Source of the DNA: Melampsora larici-populina 98AG31
Lineage: Eukaryota > Basidiomycota > Pucciniomycetes > Pucciniales > Melampsoraceae
DNA length: 64,000 bases
NCBI RefSeq assembly: GCF_000204055.1
Contig: NW_006768768.1
Coordinates: 746,071 to 810,070, forward strand
Direction of reading: 5' to 3'
Shown: in pieces, positions 23,831 through 34,430 of the stretch
Layout: every line of letters begins with the position of its first letter
How positions within the stretch are numbered: position 1 is the stretch's first letter
Made by a program: the position numbers and the translations under genes
The notes under the pieces: model-generated
What the model was told of the DNA's origin: nothing
Databases searched by the model: none
Seen by the model: only the letters and a program-made list of their open reading frames with translations

Positions 23831-24309
23831 GGCTATCTTGCCTATTTTGTTACAATTTCACCTTTATAAAGTCTCTTATTGCTTTATTTGCAAATTGCAA
23901 CAAAACCTTTCATAAAATAACCATTTACTTTCCAAGACCCTTAGCCCGTTTTGAGCCTCCTTACAACGCATCAAAGCCCGTCTCCCTTTACCCAATACTT
24001 CCCTAGATCAACTAAAGCCTCAACACATTCTTTCCCCTTGAAACTTGAACCCATCTTCGGATCTCTTCTCCTGTTTCTAATCTTTCTTAAACCTTAAGTC
24101 ATAAGGTCAATTCTTTTACATGGGTTATAGAAAGAACCTGTTACATGTGTCCTGCACATTAGTGATCACTTCGTGATCTCAATCAAATGGACAAGAGAGG
24201 CAACTTACACTGATTCACATGACCGGGAGTATTCTCTAAAAGTATGTGACCAACAAGGTTACTGGTTCAACTACTTCTGAGGTGCAGAAGTAAGAATGTC
24301 TTGAAGTCT
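23831..24309. other. spacer before the nested LTR
   Basis: No gene recognised. The right part may still belong to the minus-strand LTR, whose 3' limit is not determined. Confidence 0.4.
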
Positions 24310-26890
24310 TCAATGAGGGATCTAATAGTAAGCACTTCTGCACAATCAGCACAACTTCAACTCTAAGTTTTATCTAAACAACTCTCTCAATACCCAAACT
24401 GCTCCACTCCACATAGCGGTTTTGGAGCGGTATCCAAGCGTCTTTGGTACCCGCTAAGACCTCCGCAGTTCATAGCGGGTTCTGCGCACCAAATCCTGGA
24501 CCTGGATTTTGCCATAGCGGGGGCCCCGAAGCAAAATCCTTTGGGGCACCGGGTTCTCTGATATATAGTGGAGTACCCAAACCCAGAGGTGGGTACAGGG
24601 TTTCCCCCAAATCTCAGCTAGACCAACGCTTCATCACGCCACCCCCTTTGATGGTCAACCACCTCCACGCCTGATGAAACACACCCCCTTGAACAACCCC
24701 TTGAATACTCTTCAAGGGCTGACCTGTGGTCCATCCAACTGTCAAATCTTTGTATATATAGTTCCGATTGTATGGTAAGTTGGTCTGTTTTAAAGAATCA
24801 CACATAATAAAAATCTTACCAGTGTCTTTTGTTTTCAATCAAACATCCTCTCATTTACCAATTGCCATCTCAAAAACCACCTCTCAATCCCAATCTTCTT
24901 CAACTAGTGCTGGTCTTCAAGTTCCCAGCATCAGAACTCCCAGTTCCAGAAACCTTTGACCACCTAGCCCGGCTTGATCCCAGCCAGGCTTTGTGCCAAC
25001 TCCCAAGGACTCGCGTACCACTCTGACCATCTCTTCGGATGGTAATCAAATTCCACCTGGACCTCTTGCTGCTCAACCTGGATCACCTCAACCCCCAGCT
25101 CTTACAACCAAGAAGACAAAAACTGGCCAACCTCGTGCTGCAGCAAAGGTTAAACCAAGTGTACAACACAAGGTATGTTCTGTTTGATTATCCCACTCAG
25201 CACATCATATGCCAACTAATTTGTTTTTCCCGCCTCAATCTTCCACTAGCAAACAAGCCAGATCACCAACGGTCAACTCTCAGGATCACTCAGTCTCACC
25301 TAGACCAAGTAAGAAGGCAAATAATGATGTAAGTGGTCTTTATTTGATCATGATCATTACCTACAAACCATCAGAACTCACATGCTACTTGCATGTATTG
25401 TAGGTCTATGAGGTACCTGCCAACGTTGATTTGTCCCAAAGTTCAGATATTGAGATTGTTGGGACAAATGAACCTGGCTATATGGAAGTTCGAAGTACTC
25501 AAGTGCAAGAATTGCTTACGTACTTTGAGGCACCTGTGGTAAGTTTCTTTCACATCTCTCATTTTTCATATCTTGTTTTCTTCTTATTTGTTTTTGTTTA
25601 GGAAGAAGCCAAGCTGACAGATCATGTTTTGATCAAACATATACAGGGTCGAAGTTTTAAGTGTCGTTGGTGCAAGCAGACTCTCTTGCGTCATCCCACC
25701 TCCTATTGGAATTTATGGGGTCACCGAGATGGAAACGAGACCTGTCCTGTCTGCACGATGCACCATAAGGCCATTAAACCTGGTATGAAACTTCCACCTT
25801 CCTATGCTCAGCAGTTGGAGTCGGACAAGAAGAGCTCAACCTTGGACAACTTTGTCAAAGGACCAGTATTTTCTGCCGACTTGTTGAACATGATCCTCGT
25901 CTTATGGATTGTTCCACATGCACTCCCATGGGTCCGCTTCCATGAGGCTCTTCATGCGGCCTCTACTGTGTCAATTGCAGTGCGGTGGTGCAATCTACTG
26001 CTTGGGCCACCAAGCAGTCTGGCCAGTTGTCTGCAGCGTTGCACAACAAAGCGATCAACAACTTGAAGGTATGTGTGTTTGCTTCAAAGAGTCAATAATT
26101 GAACAAGTCATCTGACCCACTGGTTTCACTTTGATAGCAAAACAAAGGTAAGTTTTGTTTAGTCCACAATGTGTGGACAACAAAAGGGAACCGCTATGCT
26201 TTCATTGGTGCGACAGCAAATTATATCAATAAACATTGGAAGTATTGTTCAACTCATCTCACCCTCAAGATGGTGGGATGGGATCACTTTGGTGCTCTCC
26301 TTGCTCGGCTCATTGGCTGTTTTTTGATTTGCCACGGACTTCATAATAAGATGAGTCCATTTTCCTATCTTTTCCATCTTCTCTTGTTTTGTTTTCATTT
26401 CCTCTTATCCTTCTTTTTTTATCTTCTCTCTTACGTCTTAGCTCAGACTACCGACAGCAACGCTCGGACCTCATCGTAATCCACCGTAGCGTTATGGATA
26501 ATCCATAACATTACGGTGGACCGTATTCAGGACCAACCATGTCGTAGCGTTATGGGGGGGGACTGTAGCCAAAAATCGGTCATGGTACGGTGGGACTGTA
26601 ACGTAACATATCGCGATGGCCATCTGAAGCTCAGATTTTGGTCATCACGGTACTCAAAATTTTAAAAAACAGATGATAAAGATAATGGAGTAAATTGTTG
26701 ACAAGAGACAGGAAAAATAAAGAAAAGATGCATGATAAAGTACAAAGCTGAAAAGAATCGTGAATTGTAAAAGATCAGGACCATAGCCATAGCAGAATCG
26801 AGGAGGATCATGAAGACCAGCTGAGCAACTTTGTTGATGCAGACGGCGGTAGGAGTGCAATAGGTGTTGTTGACGGACTGGTGACTTATC

Positions 26891-27424
26891 TCACTTGCTT
26901 CCAAAAAGAGTTTCCCGATCATTATAAAAGTTCGGTTCCAGAGCTTGTAGCTTTTCTAACATGGTCAATTCCAATCTTCCATTCGGAATTGTCCTTGTGT
27001 CGTGCTGAGCTTGTACTTGACTTTCTGTGGGACTGGGTTTAGATTTAACGCGCCTCCAAACTGACTCGTTTGGTGAACTCATCTCAATGGATGAAGTTTC
27101 TTTGGTATCATGATTGGAGTCTGCATCTGCCGTAGCATATCCAGAATCGAGATCATGACCATCAACACTTGAATCGGAACGCGCGATCGGTCTCGATCGA
27201 GTTACAAGCATAGGCCACAATTCAACTTGGATTGGAGGATTCAACGGTTTTCATTCCTGACCTCCCTCTGTGTCATTCCAATCTTGGAGTGAAACTTTTC
27301 CAATAATCAAACATTTCATTGATTCAAAAACCTTGTCTGGATGATAAGCTTCAATTTCATCAGTCACATCACGTCCTACAAAATCCAAAATTGCTAAGTC
27401 ACCACCAGAGTGTTTTTTGAGCCA
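26891..27424 (-). pseudogene. captured cytochrome-b5 domain desaturase fragment
   Basis: Minus-strand translation from about 27424 gives a cytochrome b5 heme-binding segment: KHSGGDLAILDFVGRDVTDE then EAYHPDKVFE. Both heme-ligand histidines (HxGG and AYH) are kept, though the usual HPGG is HSGG. It continues IGKVSLQDWNDTEGG, a TGA where Trp would be expected, and KPLNPPIQVELWPM. This order (b5 domain, linker, then a PPIQ-type block before the desaturase) is that of fungal delta-8 sphingolipid/front-end desaturases. The rest, to 26891, is a Ser-rich stretch I cannot place. Upstream sequence is out of frame. The desaturase His boxes are absent, so only the N-terminal part was taken. Confidence 0.72.
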
Positions 27425-27566
27425 CAAGTTTGCTTATAGACATAAGATTTATGAAGCACACTAAAAACCATTGATCAGGATACATAGGACCTTTGATCAG
27501 GTTAAAATCAATTTTGGTAATTTTTGGTTCACACTCAAAGCTTGTTCAACAGATTGAGGATCCAAG

Positions 27567-27713
27567 TCAAGACTGAGCCACCCAAGCACATTGAAGTGTA
27601 GCTAAACAACCCACTAATACTATATTGTCTTCTGGAGGTTTATCTACTAAAGCTAACAAAAGTAATAGAGGTTTGAAAAGTGATCCGACTAATTTATCAA
27701 GCAAATCATTAAC
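27567..27713 (-). pseudogene. second unidentified coding remnant in the nested element
   Basis: A 49-codon open stretch on the minus strand with protein-like composition (KLVGSLFKPLLLLLALVDKP, then LVGCLATLQCAWVAQS) ending in TGA. A plausible continuation (LDLDPQSVEQALSVNQKLPK) lies in another frame just beyond. I do not recognise the source. It could be another captured host fragment or part of the same gene. Confidence 0.35.
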
Positions 27714-30574
27714 CTTTCAGCTGGGAGATATTTATACCGTAGTCAACCGTAGTGACTACGGGTTTTGTCGCGGATATCGTAACGTAATGTGCCCGCAATC
27801 GTAATCAGGACCGTGACCAGATTTCCCTACCAGGCATTTTGGTACAGAGACACCGTAGTGTTTAATGGCCAGTCGCGATACGGTGAGGGCCGTACCGTAC
27901 CGTACCACTGACCGTAGCCATCACGCTGAGGTCCGAGCGTTGCCGACAGTGGCGGTAACAACTTGACTATGGCTGCTGAACTCGAATCAATGTTTGCAGC
28001 AGCCGAAGAATCTGTCACCTGGGATAGCAAAACTCATCATGTGCAATGTTACGCTCACAAGCTCAACCTCGTGGTTGGGCACAGTCTCAAAGCTTTGGGA
28101 CAGAAGGTCGGTTATGCAAAACCCTCTATACCACTTGGTGTGCCTCTTCCCACCCCTGGTCTTGAGATCAACGACGGTGAGGACTCTGTCAAGTTCCACA
28201 ATTCCAATGCCAAATCCAAATCCAAAAATGGATTACCAGAACAGCCCAATGGTGTTGATGACGACATTGGTGATCAAGACAAAGACGAAGATGGGATTGT
28301 GGCTTGTGATCAAGATGATGTGGTCGCTGTTTCCCTCCAAAAGGTGAATTTTCTTTTTTGAAAGTTCAGTTTGTTATTATACTTACTACTCTTGTTTTAA
28401 ATCAGGTTGACACAGTCTCCGGACAGATTGCAAGTAGTGCAGCGCAAAGAAACAATTTCAAGACACGCGCAACTCATCTGGGATACAAGGGTCAAATGCT
28501 GAAAAGGCCTTGCAAGACTTGTTGGAACACTCACTACGAAAGTTGAAAGCTTGCTTGTGAGGCACAGGAGGTAGGCAATGTTGTATTATTATCCTACTAA
28601 TCATCCCTTCTCTCATATTTTTCCATCTTCACAGGTAATTAACTCAATGATTGCAGCGGATCAAAAAGCCTGTTCTTTCAAAGGTGTCACAATTTCAGCT
28701 TCAGAGTGGCATGCTGTTGAAATGGTGAACAAAGTTCTTGAGGTATGTTTTTTCTCTTATACTTTGTTTTATTGTTTTGACCTGCTTTACTTAGCAATTT
28801 GAATTTTATGAACTTCTAGACTTTTGTCAAAGCCACAGCTCGAGTAGAGGGAAATGGCCCCACTGGCTGCATCTTATTGGCTGAGTACAAGCGGGTGATC
28901 AACGAGCTCAACCAATATCAAGCCGAAGCCTCCTTGTTCCCAAGCCTGGACAACGCCATCAATGTTATGATCATGCCCCTAACTGAATACCAAGACGAAG
29001 CTGTAGACTGTGAGGCGGTTGTGCTCTCAACAATCCTCAACCCCCAATTTTCCATCCAAAACACAAAGACTCATCTCAGATTCTTATTGAGAATGCATTC
29101 ACATTGGTTGCTGAGACATGAAGCTTCACGAGCCCACCCCACCACCCAAAGATATCCACGAGTCTGCCGAGCCTGATGAATATGATGTTTTTGGTACTTC
29201 AGGTAGAGGTCCAAGTAAACCTTTGACCACAGAGCTGGAAGATTATCTACAGGGTCAATTCCCTATCAGAAGAGATCAAAGTCCTCTACAATGGTGGAAG
29301 GTGATTATATTTCTACTACTTGTTCTCATCCTTTCTGACCTGCCTGACTAACAAATTTATGATTTACAGGAACACAAAAGCCATTTCCCTATTCTTTCAC
29401 AACTCGCCCGCGATTACTTATTTATTTCAACCACCTCTTGTGCATGCGAGCGGACTTTTTCCGCTGCCGCCGATGTGTGTACCCCTTCAAGAGGGAGTAT
29501 GCTACCCAAGACTATGGAGCGCCTTGTTGGCTCTCAAGCCTTGTTGAAGGAAGGTGTTGTCCCTGAAGGAGCGTTTGAAGAAGCTGCCAATGCACTTCAA
29601 TCCTACATGGAGGCAATGGTAAAAAAGCCCTGATAGGCTCTTCCTTTTCCATTTATTCAAAAAGAAAAGTCTGAATTGTTCCTCCTATACAAGGTTATCT
29701 TTCCTCATACAACTTTATCTTTCTTACTCAAGACTTATCTCTCAATTTATTTTCTGTCTTACTCAAGACTTATCTCTCATTTTCTGTTCTATACCCGTGC
29801 TTCTTTATAAATGTTTTGTTTCCTCTTGCTTGTATGTCTTTTCTTTCTGAAGGCACCTATATCTTATCTACTTGGCTTTTTTGAAATCAAATCTTAACCT
29901 TTGAATGTGCGCTATGTCATGTTATAGCGCATATAGCTATAGGCGCGCTACATAGCGAAAAAATTGTGATCTTTCTGCACCGATAGATTGCGAGGTTTTT
30001 TTTGCCTCACGTAGCAACTTCTGTGCGGGGCGGTTCATAGTGGCCACTCCAACACACAATGAAATTGGGTCAAATTTCATTGCGTTTTGGAGCGGTTCGG
30101 GTATTGACTCTCTGACCTATATCATAAACAACTTGATTAGAAAAGACAAAACATTCGATAATGAAACTTGGTAAGCATTATTAAGTACCTATTATAAGGC
30201 ACAAGGTTATGAGGTTATGGATTAGTTTATGAAGTTATTGACTTTAGATAACTGATCTTTGATCAGATGAAAGAAACAATGAACTAGATAAAAACATAAA
30301 GAAACATAATTAGAAATATCATTAATACTACTATCTATATTGATTTGAAACTAAAGTTAAAAATGACTTACTTCTCTTTCCCAAAGATGGGGAAAGAGAA
30401 GTGAACTGAATTGATCTAAGAGTATTATAAGTAATCAGTAATTTCAATTCATTGGGGCAACTAATGATGTAATTCTCCTTTCATTTGATTTCAATATTCT
30501 GTTAATCCAATTTCTCTCGTAAATCCTTTTCACTAATTTGATGTTCACCGTAATGTCGATTGCACACTTCAACA

Positions 30575-31122
30575 AGAAGTTAACATTGAAAGGTACCATC
30601 AGTCAATGTTTAAACTACAAAAAGATGAAAACTGGGAAAAACTTGTGGGGAAAACTGACTAGTAGTATATGGGGTTGACTGACATAGTTTTGAGGTAATG
30701 TAAGGAAAATGACAATAGAAGCGCCCATTGATCAAGTCTGATTTCAGAAATAAAGCTGGGGAAAAGTGATAAGACTAAAAATGTTATGCTACATAATCAA
30801 TCACAAGAAGAATAGAAGACTGAGAGAAGGTTCTAGTTAGTGACTAGTGTGATAACAATCACAGTGACCAATAGAAGGAAGCATGAGCAAACCTGCTTGT
30901 AGTGTAAGAGTAAGAATTGGTAAAGAGAAAAGGAATGCAAACAACAATGTGAGAAGTCTAGTCCTTATATACCAATAACACTACAAGAAGATCATTATGA
31001 TTACTAACACCTGATGTCACACTTAGGCAGAATACATGATCATCAGACTATATAACCACACAGCACACAGCATGATCATAAGAAGATCTATAGATCTCAA
31101 TTTAATCATCAAAGAAATTGGG
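30575..31122. other. spacer between LTR and TA-flanked MITE
   Basis: AT-rich, no gene or repeat recognised. Confidence 0.5.
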
Positions 31123-31124
31123 TA

Positions 31125-31787
31125 CACCACGGGGTAACTTTTCGTTGGAATACCATCAAAAAGTTGGTCGTGTTGAAATCTGGCCAAACGCTCGCCAAAA
31201 TCCCAGCATTCGACCAGATTTTCGCTGGTACAGCTATACCAGCTGATTTCTGGTCGAAAGCTGGGATTTCGGCCAGATTTTGGCTGGTAGGCTGGCTGGT
31301 TGGTCTGGCAAGATATTGACCAGCCTTTTGGCGAGCAAAAGATGGTAAGATGATCTGTCTTCATTATAAACCGCCAACTCAATCCCGTGAAATTGAATTT
31401 GGGTTTGTGCACTTTCCTCCATAGCCGTGGTTCTAGCCACCCATTTTTATTTTGACAACACGAGAGCTCCTAGAATCCATTCTTTGGTCTGGGAGCTCTT
31501 CGTCATCTTCCTCACCATCAATGCCACAACCCACATGGGGTGGATGGCATGGCCATGGAAGGGAGCAAACAGGTTGAGCCAACCAGCTGCCCAATGATCG
31601 GCAGAGAAACTTCGCTCGGAAATGGTCTGTAGGCCGCCAGATGACTCATCTAACGGCGGTAAGCCGATCTCGCCGTTCGACCGCCGCGCCACTGACCATC
31701 TGGCGGCGGTGCCCCACCACCAAGCCTTTCTCGCCTTCGGATGGTATTCCATGACCGCCATCCGATGGTACGAATTACCCCGTGGTG
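31125..31787. mobile_element. 663-bp GC-rich MITE with TA target site
   Basis: Inverted termini CACCACGGGGTAA (left) and TTACCCCGTGGTG (right), flanked by TA on each side (31123-31124 and 31788-31789). GGAATACCATC also recurs inverted just inside each end. The interior is much GC-richer than its surroundings and repeats words such as CTGGTCGAAAGCTGGGATTT, GGCCAGATTTTGGCTGGT and GCGGCGGT. No coding sequence is recognised. The TA duplication suggests mobilisation by a Tc1/mariner-like transposase. Confidence 0.8.
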
Positions 31788-31789
31788 TA

Positions 31790-32536
31790 GTATCAAGCGG
31801 AAAGTGACTTGATGGAAAGGCTTTGTGAGGTTAAATGATTCAACGTACGCTAGAAAAATGTTGAATCTGGCATGGATTCTGGATGATCACGGTGTAGTCA
31901 TGGAGGACATTCATGCTAAGAGATTTCTCATTGATTATGGGTTTTTTAGAATCTTGGTTGCAATCTTACTCAAGATTCGATGAATGGCAATCAGATAGGT
32001 GGAAACTGCTATTGCGATTGATTCCGAAATAAAAGTTCCGCACCAAGGGCGGTCTTGGCAACTTGGCTATCAGCACAACTGCAGGGCTGCAAATTGTCCC
32101 CATTAGCTCAAGCAAAAGAGTCAAGTCTAGTCTGATGTTGATTTAAAATGAAATGGTGCATGTTCGTTTCACTCTACAAGTCGCAAGTCTTTCACAATAC
32201 AATGATTCATCAAAAAAAAGTAAGATGCAATAATTTTTGTAATCCAGCAGAGCACGCCACTGGAAAAATCATCAGCTCAACAATTTCAGCTTTGATTACA
32301 ATCAATCAATCTCTAGATCTTGGAGCTTGAGAAGAAAACAAAAAGAAGAAGACAAACAAAAAGATAAATATACAGAGTGTGGTAAGACAATCTTTACCCA
32401 CAAACAACAAAGAAGATTGAAACCAGACATGCCATGCAACTGAAAACTAGGTAAAAATAAATCATCAACTTGCTACGTTGATCAGGTCGACAGCTAGCGT
32501 CTTTTCAAGAGTGCCGTCAAATGGAGAAAAGGCGAT
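31790..32536. other. 3' flank of the minus-strand ATO gene
   Basis: No gene seen. It would contain the 3' UTR and terminator of the transporter gene transcribed leftward. Confidence 0.5.
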
Positions 32537-34015
32537 CTAATCTCTTCTTGTACGACGATCCCGGCTATTGAAAGAATCATAGGAATAAGTAACCATCACA
32601 TTTTGTTTTACTTAGATTGGGACATACCTAAGATCGACAATAGGCAAAGTGAAGAAGCTAGTTTCAGCTGTCAACAAATTCGCCGCCGCAACATACCAAG
32701 CAATAAAGGCGGTGATTAAACCTATGCGTTCATGCAAGATTCAAAACACAGATGAGCATTATGTAGACGCCAAGTTGAAAAGTGACTTCCTTTGACTTAC
32801 CAAGTACACCTCCGGCGTGGGTAATTTGAGTAGTTGCGGGATAAAATTTACCAACCTACAAAAAAGAGAGGTAAGATGGGGAACATCAATATCAATGATG
32901 AAACTCAAGGCAGCAATCATACTCACTGCTAATACTAGAAACGTGACGTCGAGAAAGAAGAACAGCGTGACGAGTGCTAGCGAAGACCGAAGGGAAGCAA
33001 CGAGCATGATGAACTAAACCGCTCGAAGAAAAAAATCAGTACGGTGTCATGTGTTCAGCAAGAAAACTCAGACTGACGGTAAAGATAAACTGAAAAACAA
33101 AATTGAAAAGCAAACGTTAACAGATTAGTCGTCTTCAAACTCAGAGGGGAAAGAAGAGGGAAGAGAACAAACCCAAGTAAAAAGGTATAATCCCAAGGCA
33201 TTCTCTAGTTGAGCTGTTCCTTCTGCACCCGTGTAAGCAGCTAGGATTCCAGATTGTGGCCAGAAGATGAGGCCAAAACTATGTGGATCGATCATCAGTT
33301 ATGAGGATCCAATCAGAACGTGTCAAATGTTTCTGACCTGATCCAAAATCCACCTATAAGGACCAGCAACACGATTCAAGGCATGATCAGAGTTGTGCTT
33401 CCAAAGATACCATATGAGAAGGTGAGACACTTACCGTAAGAAGAGAAGGCAGTGGCCCCAAAAGTGTTACCTATAGAAATAATCGCAGGAGCTTAGAATT
33501 AATTGCGTACCGATAGAAAAGTGAGATAAGTGAAATTACCAGCAGCGAATTCCCACATGCCAGCCAATAACTGGACCAATCCACCTAAGAGAGAGAGAGA
33601 CAAAAACCGAATCAGTCAAAACAAGAAGATAGATAGAAGACAGAGAGAGTAACAAACCATATCCCATTGCAAGACCAACGATCAAGTTGGGAGTGGTGAT
33701 CCCTCTCGATTGCATATTGAAAAGGGATAAAAGAAAGGTAGTGGCCGCAAAGCCTGATCAAAGCAAAGAACGCATCAGAAAAAGTCAAGAAAAAGTTGTC
33801 GAAAGACCAACGAACCAGATAAGCCCAAAGGAGCCGGGTTGGCAAACTAAAGAGAACAAAAAGGGATTAGTAAACTTGTAAGAGAACAAAGACATATATA
33901 AAAGAAATGAATTTACCTTTCGATGATAGTAAGGAAAGGCCGGTTGAGAGTTCTCCATACCAGAAGTTGAGGTAGTCATGATTTGAGGATCTTTGCAATC
34001 TTCGTGGCTAGCCAT
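32537..34015 (-). CDS. ATO/GPR1-FUN34-YaaH family transporter, copy A
   Basis: Twelve exons: 34015-33917, 33846-33816, 33753-33658, 33584-33540, 33470-33435, 33353-33338, 33278-33173, 33089-33078, 33013-32927, 32855-32801, 32721-32628, 32564-32537. Spliced length 705 nt, 234 aa. The family signature FANPAPLGLSGFA follows a short polar N-terminus (33 aa). Six membrane segments and family blocks NMQSRGITTPNLIVGLAMGY, LAGMWEFAAGNTFGATAFSS, FWPQSGILAAYTG and the AANLLTAETS-FFTLPI end are present. These plasma-membrane proteins (yeast Ato1/Ady2) move acetate/H+ or ammonium. Two exons are 16 bp and 12 bp. A second copy lies at 42243-44186 in the opposite orientation. No damage seen. Confidence 0.9.
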
Positions 34016-34111
34016 TGATGTGTCTTTTTGATTTTGATTGATAGGTTTGGATTTTCAGAGTTGAAGAAAAGTGAGGCAGAAGGAAAGATACGAAAGATCT
34101 GGGTGAGTTCT

Positions 34112-34430
34112 TATGAAGATGAATCAGACAGATGGCGAAAATCGGTAAATGAAAATCGAGGATGACAATTTTAAAGTGTAGGCAACGATGGAGAAAGAAC
34201 AACCAAAGGCAATATAAGGTAACCAAGTCAAGATATAGCTGGCTTATCAACGATTGATTTGTATGAAGATGAATCAGACAGATGATGAAGATCCGTAAAT
34301 GAAAATCAAGGATGACGATTTTAAAGTGTAGACAACGATTGAGAAATAACCAAGAGTAATATGGGCCTCAAGGTAACGAAATGAAGAAGTATATGTATCC
34401 AGTTTATCAATGAATGATTTTGTGGAGAAC
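34112..34430. repeat. 150-bp tandem duplication upstream of ATO copy A
   Basis: The segment starting TATGAAGATGAATCAGACAG at 34112 recurs at 34262 (period 150). Both units contain GTAAATGAAAATC and GATTTTAAAGTGTAG blocks with scattered differences. It begins about 97 bp upstream of the start codon, so it duplicates promoter or 5' UTR sequence. Confidence 0.85.

Larger units (their letters stand above)
26458..27942. mobile_element. 1,485-bp nested non-autonomous (Pack-type) element
   Basis: Terminal inverted repeats of 16 bp: CAACGCTCGGACCTCA at the left, its exact inverse at the right. The 7-bp direct repeat CCGACAG flanks it (26451-26457 and 27943-27949). Removing the element plus one TSD copy restores the host hAT exon across the T-T-D-S-G-G motif, as in the hAT copy at 62172. 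CCGTA/TACGG words are dense within about 170 bp of each end, like transposase-binding subterminal repeats. The interior carries a decayed fragment of a desaturase gene on the minus strand and no transposase. Confidence 0.93.
24993..29633 (+). pseudogene. hAT transposase, multi-exon, disrupted
   Basis: Recognisable exons: about 24993-25171, 25404-25538, 25602 to about 26069, about 26161-26353, about 26446-28342 (split by the nested element 26458-27942 plus TSD copy), 28406-28570, 28635-28742, 28820-29300, 29370-29633. A BED-like zinc finger is at about 25660-25770 (CRWCKQ..CPVC). The catalytic region includes VWTTKGNRYAFIG and TTDSGGNN. The C-terminal hATC dimerisation domain carries FPILSQLARDYL and SCACERTFSAAADVCTP. 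Damage: a frameshift near 25950-25980, the insertion, an in-frame TGA at 28544-28546, and a frame change near 29080-29120. The exon order matches the intact relative at 60664. The N-terminal start is uncertain. Confidence 0.88.
24388..30106 (+). mobile_element. hAT-type DNA transposon 1, interrupted by a nested element
   Basis: The ends are CAATACCCAAACTGCTCCA and the inverse of CAATACCCGAACCGCTCCA, flanked by the 7-bp direct repeat ACTCTCT (24381-24387 and 30107-30113). Without the nested 1,485-bp element and its TSD the transposon is about 4.2 kb. Subterminal DNA is GC-rich with repeated TAGCG/GAGCGG words. It carries an intron-containing hAT transposase pseudogene on the plus strand and sits inside a minus-strand LTR. 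Confidence 0.9.
24310..30574 (-). repeat. copia-type LTR (probably solo), split by a hAT insertion
   Basis: The minus strand from 30574 starts TGTTGAAGTGTGCAATCGAC. It aligns with the copia 3' LTR at 3886 onward: shared blocks include TTGCCCCAATGAATT, ACTTCTCTTTCCCCATCTTT, AAAGATCAGTTATC and TAGGTCAG. The match stops at the hAT boundary at 30107 and resumes on the far side of the hAT element at 24380-24310 (GTTGTGCT..GCAGAAGTGCTTACTA). LTR coordinates are therefore 30574-30107 plus 24387 to about 24310. No copia coding sequence flanks it. Confidence 0.8.
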
